Positions 58,778 to 64,000 of a stretch of DNA of 64,000 bases are shown here, one piece after another (positions within the stretch are counted from its first letter, which is position 1; each line of letters begins with the position of its first letter). The position numbers and the translations under genes are program-made. Origin of the DNA: Blastococcus xanthinilyticus (lineage in GTDB: Bacteria > Actinomycetota > Actinomycetes > Mycobacteriales > Geodermatophilaceae); the NCBI RefSeq assembly GCF_008124835.1, contig NZ_VNHW01000002.1, positions 1 through 64,000 on the forward strand, written 5' to 3'. The notes under the pieces are model-generated. The model did not search any database. It was not told the DNA's origin and saw only the letters and a list, made by a program, of their open reading frames with translations.

Positions 58778-59449
58778 ATGATCCCCGACTCCGAACGACG
58801 TGCGGCCGCCGCCGACCTGATCGAGTACGGGCGGCGGCTGGCCCCGGACGGGCTGGCGGTGGGCCCGGCCGGCAACCTGAGCGTGCGCCTGGGCGACGTC
58901 GTCGCGGTGACGCCGTCGCAGATCCGCTACGAGGAGATCACCCCCGAGTCGATCTGCTTCGTGACCCTCGACGGGGAGCAGGTCGGCGGGCAGGGGAGGC
59001 TCTCGGCGGAGACGCCGATGCACCTGTCCGTCTACCGGGACACGGACGCGGCCGCGATCGTGCACACGCACTCACCGCGGGCCGTCGCGGCGTCGACGGT
59101 GGTGGACGAGGTGCCGGCGGTGCACTACTGCGTGCTGCGCGCCGGTGGCGGCCCGACCATCCGGGTCGCGCCCTACGAGCGCTTCGGCTCCGACGCGCTG
59201 GCGCGGGTCGCCCTGGAGGGGCTCGCCGACCGCACGGCGGTGATCCTGCAGAACCACGGCGCCATCGCGTACGGCCCCGACCTCGCCGAGGCCTACGAGC
59301 GGGCCCAGCTCGTCGAGTGGCTGGCCGACGTCTACCTCGCCGCGCTCGGGCTCGGCCCGCCACGGATCCTCAGCGCGGAGGAGCTCGGCGAGGTGGCCTC
59401 GGAGTCCGCCCGCCGCCGGTACGGCGCGGCGCAGGCCGCCGGCCGATGA
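58778..59449 (+). CDS. Class II aldolase/adducin-family enzyme
   Basis: A 223-residue aldolase related to fuculose-1-phosphate and rhamnulose-1-phosphate aldolases. Zinc-ligand His residues appear in IVHTHSP and the later NHGAIAYG, with GPAGNLSVRLGD as the phosphate-binding start. It would cleave a phosphorylated ketose or decarboxylate a related acid. ATG 58778 is favoured; upstream frame residues are not conserved. It overlaps the cyclase gene by four bases. Confidence 0.88.
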   Translation: MIPDSERRAAAADLIEYGRRLAPDGLAVGPAGNLSVRLGDVVAVTPSQIRYEEITPESICFVTLDGEQVGGQGRLSAETPMHLSVYRDTDAAAIVHTHSPRAVAASTVVDEVPAVHYCVLRAGGGPTIRVAPYERFGSDALARVALEGLADRTAVILQNHGAIAYGPDLAEAYERAQLVEWLADVYLAALGLGPPRILSAEELGEVASESARRRYGAAQAAGR

Positions 59450-60420
59450 GCGGCCCCGGCGCGCGCGGGACCCCCGCGTACGACGACCTGCCCCGGGACG
59501 CCGCCGGCGCACCGGTCGGGTGGGGGGTGTTCGGCCCGGGGGACGCCGTGGGGCGGGTCAACCTGCAGTCGGCCGAGGCCGTCGCGGCGGCGGCCCGGGC
59601 GGTGGTGAGGGGCGCGGTCTTCCCGCTGAACGCGCCGCACGACCTGTTCACCCCGCCGCTGTTCGGCCGGGGCCGGCTCCGCCACACCCGGCTCCCGATC
59701 GCCGGTGGCGCGGCCTTCGACGACGTCTACGACAACTACTACCCCCAGGCGTCGAGCCAGTGGGACGCGCTGTCGCACGAGGGGTACCGGCCCGACGTCT
59801 TCTACCAGGGGGTCTCCGGGGCGGAGATCGCCCGGGGGGAGCGCAACGGCATCGAGGCGTGGGCTGAGCGCGGCATCGCCGGCCGGGGGATCCTCCTCGA
59901 CGTCTCGCGGGCGCTCGCGGCGGCCGGGCGGCCGCTCGACCCCGGGTCCAGCACCGCGGTGACGGTGGCGGACCTCGAGCTGGCCCGCCGCGAGGCGGGA
60001 CTGGAGTTCCACCCGGGTGACGTCGTGCTGATCCGCACCGGCTTCGTCGAGTGGTACCAGCGCCAGGACGAGGCCGCGCGGCTGGCGATGTCGCGGCCCG
60101 GAGGGCTCCGCGCCGCGGGCATCGAGCACACCGAGGCGATGGCGCGCTACGTGTGGGACAGCGGCGCGGCCGCGGTCGCCGGCGATGCGCCGGGGCTGGA
60201 GGTGTGGCCGCCGGACCCCCGCCCCGAGGCCGCTCCGTTCGGTTACCTGCACCGCATCCTCATCGGCCAGTTCGGCCTGGCGATCGGCGAGCTCTGGCAG
60301 CTGGACGACCTCGCCGAGGACTGTGCCGCGGACGGGCGGTACGAGTTCCTGCTGTGCAGCGCGCCGGTCAACGTGCCCGGCGGCATCGGCTCCCCGGCGA
60401 ACGCCCTGGCGATCAAGTGA
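59446..60420 (+). CDS. Cyclase-family metal-dependent hydrolase
   Basis: A 324-residue protein of the cyclase/kynurenine-formamidase-like family. The conserved SSQWDALSHEGYRPDVFYQG segment and the later HPGDVVLIRTGFVEWY are typical of the large (about 320-residue) subgroup, whose members hydrolyse amide, lactam or lactone bonds. In a pathway with amidases it may open a ring or release an acyl chain. Its last codons are part of a 15-bp repeat. Confidence 0.85.
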   Translation: MSGPGARGTPAYDDLPRDAAGAPVGWGVFGPGDAVGRVNLQSAEAVAAAARAVVRGAVFPLNAPHDLFTPPLFGRGRLRHTRLPIAGGAAFDDVYDNYYPQASSQWDALSHEGYRPDVFYQGVSGAEIARGERNGIEAWAERGIAGRGILLDVSRALAAAGRPLDPGSSTAVTVADLELARREAGLEFHPGDVVLIRTGFVEWYQRQDEAARLAMSRPGGLRAAGIEHTEAMARYVWDSGAAAVAGDAPGLEVWPPDPRPEAAPFGYLHRILIGQFGLAIGELWQLDDLAEDCAADGRYEFLLCSAPVNVPGGIGSPANALAIK

Positions 60421-60471
60421 CCGGCGGATCACGTAGCCGGCGACCAAGTGACTGGCGACCAAGTGAGGGGG
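60411..60471 (+). repeat. 15-bp imperfect repeats across the cyclase stop codon
   Basis: Four units beginning at about 60411, 60426, 60442 and 60457 share GAxCAAGTGAxxGGC, the second being degenerate (GGATCACGTAGCCGGC). Each unit with AAGTGA repeats the last Lys codon and stop of the cyclase gene. The array fills the 56-bp gap before the PfkB gene and resembles local slippage duplication. Confidence 0.75.
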
Positions 60472-60476
60472 CGGGC

Positions 60477-61478
60477 ATGCCCGCTGACGCCGTGAGCCCG
60501 ACGCCGGACCCGGGTGGCGCGCCGCCGCGGGTCGCCTGCGTCGGGATCTACATCCTGGACGTGCTGGGCCGGACGATCGACGAGCTGCCCACGACCCAGC
60601 GGTCGCTGATCATCGACGAGATCCGGATGACCGTGGCCGGCACGGCCGGCGGGACGGCGGTCGACCTCGCCCGGCTCGGCGCCGACGTGCTCGCGGTGGG
60701 GGCCGTCGGGCAGGACAACGTGGGGGCCTTCGTGCAGACCCTGCTGCGGCAGGAGGGCGTCGACGTCAGCGGCCTGGTGGTCAAGCCCGGGGTGCCGACC
60801 TCGGCCACGATGCTGCCGATCAGCAGCGCGGGGGTGCGTCCCGCCTGGCACGTGCGCGGCGCGAACGCCGAGCTGTGCCGGGACGACCTGCCGTGGGACG
60901 CCCTCGCCCGCGTCGACGTCCTGCACTACGGCGGGGTGTCCGCGCTGCCCGGGCTCGACGGCGAGCCGTCCTGCGAGCTGCTCGCCTTCGCCCGGTCGCA
61001 CGGTGCGATCACGACGGCCGACTGCCTGGGCGTCAAGCGCCCCGACGCGCTGCAGCTGTTCGCCGCGTCCCTGCGGCACGTCGACGTGTTCATGCCCAAC
61101 CGCGACGAGGTCGCGCTGCTGACCGGCCTCTCCTCGCCCTACGACGGCGCCCGGGCCATCCTCGACCTCGGGCCGGGCGCGGTGATCGTCAAGATGGACG
61201 CCGAGGGGTGCTTCGCGGTCAGCGCGGACGGCGAGTTCGCCCTGCCGGCGATCCCCGGCGAGGTCGTGGACTCCACCGGCTGCGGCGACGCCTTCTGCGC
61301 CGGCGTCATCCGCGGGCTCTCCCTCGGCTGGCCGCTGCGCGAGGCCGCGGGGCTCGGCATCGCCTCGGGCACGCTCACCGCGGGTGGCCTGGGCTCCGAC
61401 GCCGGCCTGCGGGACCTGGACTCCACCCTCGCCTTCCTCGCCGACCACCGGCCCGCACGAGAAGCGGAGCAGTCATGA
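60477..61478 (+). CDS. PfkB-family carbohydrate kinase
   Basis: A 333-residue ribokinase-like kinase. GGTAVDLARLGADVLAVGAVG (N-terminal PfkB signature, here split after the first Gly pair) and DSTGCGDAFCAGVIRG (C-terminal signature with catalytic Asp) are intact. It phosphorylates a sugar or sugar-like alcohol; the usual product would feed the aldolase. ATG 60477 is preceded by GAGGGGG. It overlaps the penicillin-acylase gene by four bases. Confidence 0.9.
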   Translation: MPADAVSPTPDPGGAPPRVACVGIYILDVLGRTIDELPTTQRSLIIDEIRMTVAGTAGGTAVDLARLGADVLAVGAVGQDNVGAFVQTLLRQEGVDVSGLVVKPGVPTSATMLPISSAGVRPAWHVRGANAELCRDDLPWDALARVDVLHYGGVSALPGLDGEPSCELLAFARSHGAITTADCLGVKRPDALQLFAASLRHVDVFMPNRDEVALLTGLSSPYDGARAILDLGPGAVIVKMDAEGCFAVSADGEFALPAIPGEVVDSTGCGDAFCAGVIRGLSLGWPLREAAGLGIASGTLTAGGLGSDAGLRDLDSTLAFLADHRPAREAEQS

Positions 61479-63772
61479 GCAGCGGTCCCGGGAGCGCGGT
61501 CCACCTGGCCGGCCTGGCCGACGCCGTCGAAGTCTTCCGCGACGAGTGGGGGATCCCGCACCTGCGCGCGCGGTCGTCGGACGACCTCTTCTTCGCCCAG
61601 GGCTACGTCCACGCCCAGGACCGGCTGTTCCAGATGGACGCCGCCCGGCGGCGGATGGAGGGGCGCTGGGCCGAGTGGGTGGGGCCGGCGGGGGTGCCGG
61701 CCGATGCCCTGGCGCGCCGGCTGGGGGTGACGGCGGCCTGCCGGCGAGATCTCGACGTCGCGAACGACGAGACGCAGGCGATGCTCGGCGCCTACGCGGC
61801 CGGGGTGAACGCCCACCTCGCCGGCCTGGACCGGCTGCCGGAGGAATACGGGCTGCTGGGGGTCGAGCCCGAGCCATGGGAGCCGTGGCACAGCATCGCC
61901 GCGATGCGCCAGCGGGGCTACCTCATGGGGTCGGTCTGGTTCAAGCTGTGGCGGGCCGCGGCCGTGCGGGCGATCGGGCCCGACCGCGTCGGCCTGCTCC
62001 GGTACGACGACGGCGGCACCGACCGGCTGTGCATCCCGCCCGGCGCGGACGCGCAGCGCTGGGTCGCCACGCTCAAGGAGCTGGCCCCCGCCCTCGAGGC
62101 CCTGGCCGGGCTGGCGGGCGCGGACGCCACCGGCGGCGGGAGCAACAACTGGGCGGTGTCCGGGACACGGACGGCGACCGGCCGGCCGCTGCTCGCCGGC
62201 GACCCGCACCGCGCGTTCGAGATGCCGGGGATGTACACCCAGGCCCACCTGGCGTGCGACCGGTTCGACGCCATCGGCCTGACCGTCCCGGGAGTGCCGG
62301 CCTTTCCGCACTTCGCGCACAACGGCTCCGTGGCCTGGTCGGTGACCCACGCCTTCGCCGACATCCACGACCTGTTCGTCGAGCAGTTCTCCCCCGACGC
62401 CTCCCGGTACCGGTTCCGGGACGGCTGGCAGCCGACCAGCACCCGCTCCGAGCGGATCCTCGTCGAGGGGGGCGACCCGGTGGACGTGCAGGTGGTGGAG
62501 ACCCACCACGGGCCGGTCGTCGCCGGCGATCCCGCGAGCGGCACCGCCCTCACGCTGCGGTCGATGCAGTTCGCCGAGACCGACCGGTCGTTCGACTGCC
62601 TGCTGCCGATGCTCCGGTCGCGCACCTGTGACGAGCTCTTCGACGCGTGCCGGGGCTGGGGGCTGATCGACCACAACCTCGTCGCGGCGGACACCTCCGG
62701 CGGCATCGGCCACCTCGTGCGCGCCGTCGTCCCCGCCCGGCCGCGGCTCAACGGCTGGCTCCCCGTCCCGGGCTGGACCGGCGAGCACGAGTGGGACGGG
62801 ATGATCCCGTTCGAGGCCATGCCGCGGACCGCGGACCCCGCCCGGGGCTACCTCGTCACGGCCAACAACCGGGTGGTCGCCGACTCGGCCGACGGGCACT
62901 ACCTGATGACCGACTGCCATCCCCCCTACCGCGCCCGCCGGGTCGAGCAGCGGCTGGCCGACCTCCCCGCGGCCACCACCGAGGACATGCGGGCCATCCA
63001 CGGCGACGTGCTCAGCCTGAGCGCTCCGGTGTTCCAGCGGGCGCTCGCGGCCGCCGACGCGCCGGACGACCGGTGCGCCGGGCTCCGCGACCTCGTCGTC
63101 GGCTGGGACGCGCGGCTGGACCCGGATTCCGTCGCCGCGGCCGCCTACACGTCGTTCCGCTGGGCCCTGGCCGAGGTGCTGACCGAGCGGTCGGGGCTGG
63201 GTCCGGCGGCGGCCGATCCGCTGGTGGTCGCGCTGCCGCCCGGGGTGGACGTCCGCAACCAGCTCTGGTGGGCGCTGCCCGGGCTCCTGCGCGCGGACGA
63301 CACCACGCTCCTGGGCGGGTGGACCTGGGACCAGGCGGTCGGCGAGGCGCTGCGGCGCACGGCGGACGCCGGGGACGCCGGGCCCTGGGCGGAGCGGCAC
63401 CGGGCCACGATGGTCCACCCGCTGTCCGGCGTGCTCCCCGGCGCCGCCGACCGGCTCGCCCCGGCCGGAGCGCCGGTGGGCGGCGACAACGACACCGTGC
63501 TGGCCAACGGCTGCCTGTCGGCGTCCGGCACGCGCGCGGTCTACGGGGCCGTGGCGCGGTACGTCTTCGACGTGGGCGCCTGGGACAACAGCGCGTGGGT
63601 GGTGCTCACCGGGGCCTCCGGCGATCCGGACGACGCCCACTACCTCGACCAGCACCGCACCTGGGCGGCCGGGGAGCTGGTCCCCATGCGGTACGACTGG
63701 ACGACCATCGCGGCGGTCGGCGAGCTCCGCCTGCTCCGCCCGGCGGCCGACGAGCGGCCGGCGGCGGGTTAG
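61475..63772 (+). CDS. Penicillin-acylase-family Ntn hydrolase, cytoplasmic
   Basis: A 765-residue proenzyme. The autocatalytic cleavage site precedes Ser at about residue 223 in GGGSNNWAVSG, leaving this Ser as N-terminal nucleophile of the beta chain. EVFRDEWGIPHLRARS and FFAQGYVHAQDRLFQMDAAR (alpha chain) and ETHHGPVVAG (beta chain) are family landmarks. Such acylases hydrolyse N-acyl bonds (penicillins, acyl-homoserine lactones, acyl amino acids). No signal peptide is present, unlike most characterised family members, implying cytosolic action. It is the last gene of the operon. Confidence 0.92.
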   Translation: MSSGPGSAVHLAGLADAVEVFRDEWGIPHLRARSSDDLFFAQGYVHAQDRLFQMDAARRRMEGRWAEWVGPAGVPADALARRLGVTAACRRDLDVANDETQAMLGAYAAGVNAHLAGLDRLPEEYGLLGVEPEPWEPWHSIAAMRQRGYLMGSVWFKLWRAAAVRAIGPDRVGLLRYDDGGTDRLCIPPGADAQRWVATLKELAPALEALAGLAGADATGGGSNNWAVSGTRTATGRPLLAGDPHRAFEMPGMYTQAHLACDRFDAIGLTVPGVPAFPHFAHNGSVAWSVTHAFADIHDLFVEQFSPDASRYRFRDGWQPTSTRSERILVEGGDPVDVQVVETHHGPVVAGDPASGTALTLRSMQFAETDRSFDCLLPMLRSRTCDELFDACRGWGLIDHNLVAADTSGGIGHLVRAVVPARPRLNGWLPVPGWTGEHEWDGMIPFEAMPRTADPARGYLVTANNRVVADSADGHYLMTDCHPPYRARRVEQRLADLPAATTEDMRAIHGDVLSLSAPVFQRALAAADAPDDRCAGLRDLVVGWDARLDPDSVAAAAYTSFRWALAEVLTERSGLGPAAADPLVVALPPGVDVRNQLWWALPGLLRADDTTLLGGWTWDQAVGEALRRTADAGDAGPWAERHRATMVHPLSGVLPGAADRLAPAGAPVGGDNDTVLANGCLSASGTRAVYGAVARYVFDVGAWDNSAWVVLTGASGDPDDAHYLDQHRTWAAGELVPMRYDWTTIAAVGELRLLRPAADERPAAG

Positions 63773-63803
63773 CCCGGCCGTCGCGCCGTGGGAGGCCGGC
63801 GCC

Positions 63804-63840
63804 CCGGCGTCCCGACCGGGGGCGGTGGTCGGGACGCCGG
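63804..63840. terminator. 14-bp perfect terminator hairpin
   Basis: CCGGCGTCCCGACC (63804-63817) and GGTCGGGACGCCGG (63827-63840) form a perfect stem with a 9-nt loop in the convergent gap between the penicillin-acylase gene and a leftward amidase. Confidence 0.85.
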
Positions 63841-63850
63841 AGGCAGCGGG

Positions 63851-64000
63851 TCAGCGCGCCGGTGGGCGGTGCTGCGCCCACGGCCGGACGCTCTCCACCA
63901 CGGCGCCGAGTCGGAGCACGTCGGCGTCCGCCCACCACGGCCCGACGATCTGCAGGCCGGTCGGGAGGCCGTCGTCGCCGAACCCGGAGGGCACCGACGC
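63851..64000 (-). CDS. Amidase signature family protein, C-terminal end (partial)
   Basis: Forty-nine residues are visible before the TGA at 63851-63853, read leftward: SVPSGFGDDGLPTGLQIVGP and then ESVRPWAQHRPPAR. The SVPxGF-x-GLPxGLQIVG pattern is the conserved C-terminus of amidase signature enzymes and resembles the two complete amidases of this island. The rest lies beyond the right edge, so completeness and substrate are unknown. Confidence 0.85.
   Translation of the reverse strand, partial: ASVPSGFGDDGLPTGLQIVGPWWADADVLRLGAVVESVRPWAQHRPPAR

Noticed and set aside
1-64000. tRNA, rRNA or riboswitch genes
   Set aside because: No cloverleaf with a TTC-type arm, rRNA stretch or known riboswitch core was noticed; a covariance search was not possible here.
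48185-64000. Classical beta-lactam or antibiotic biosynthetic cluster because of the penicillin-acylase gene
   Set aside because: No NRPS, IPNS, cephalosporin or PKS genes are present; the neighbours are catabolic.

Overview
The window is very GC-rich, with long GC-biased codons, GTG/TTG starts and overlapping ATGA/GTGA gene junctions. It carries mycothiol synthase, LmeA-like (DUF2993), HbhA-like, RsiG/AmfC-like and GlnR-type genes, so it comes from an actinobacterium. The combination fits a Geodermatophilaceae-like organism (Blastococcus/Geodermatophilus/Modestobacter), but there is no rRNA gene here to fix the taxon. Nearly all of it is ordinary chromosome. The only mobile-element trace is the last 23 codons of an IS110-type transposase at the left edge.

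Layout. 1-7.2 kb: transposase tail, then a leftward block with a PhoP/PhoR-like two-component system, a hotdog thioesterase, cysQ and the ATP sulfurylase genes cysD-cysN, preceded by a ferric-siderophore reductase. 7.3-11.6 kb: two small stress-type proteins, a coiled-coil protein built from 14-residue repeats, a divergent LytR-CpsA-Psr (LCP) protein and a 90-bp tandem duplication. 11.6-19.5 kb: the phosphate uptake operon pstSCAB with a PHO box, an ornithine-lipid-type acyltransferase pair (olsB-olsA-like) and a Tat-exported PhoX phosphatase. 19.5-34.5 kb: a conserved core that follows the Mycobacterium tuberculosis Rv0811c-Rv0819 neighbourhood (mshD, glnR, lmeA-like, thioredoxin, cysA2/sseA, sseC, nitrobindin-like), with an ABC exporter, its divergent regulator, a SpoIIE phosphatase and a TetR/epimerase pair interleaved. 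34.5-47.8 kb: MMPL transporter plus DUF2993 protein, NhaA antiporter, a PabC-like lyase, Fur-family regulator, YgfZ, an RsiG-like anti-sigma factor, asparaginase and an XRE-hbhA-DUF2516 block resembling Rv0474-Rv0476.

48-64 kb is the most distinctive part: a mostly rightward catabolic island. It holds three amidase-signature genes (one cut by the window edge), a gamma-glutamyltransferase-family gene, a PLP decarboxylase-like gene, alanine dehydrogenase, a split transketolase, a class-III aminotransferase, a class II aldolase, a cyclase-family hydrolase, a PfkB kinase and a penicillin-acylase-family hydrolase. Many junctions overlap by four bases. Read together, the genes suggest hydrolytic release of an amine from an N-acyl or lactam compound, transamination with alanine recycling, phosphorylation, aldol cleavage and transketolase rearrangement. 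The substrate is unknown, and no transporter is visible before the right edge.

Regulatory points read directly from the sequence include two PHO-box-like 11-bp direct repeats, a perfect 18-bp operator palindrome, a leaderless sulfur-type leader peptide with alternative hairpins before the sulfurtransferase, several TANNNT-N6/7-start (leaderless) promoters, and a run of four 5-codon mini-ORFs linked by ATGA overlaps in front of the first amidase.
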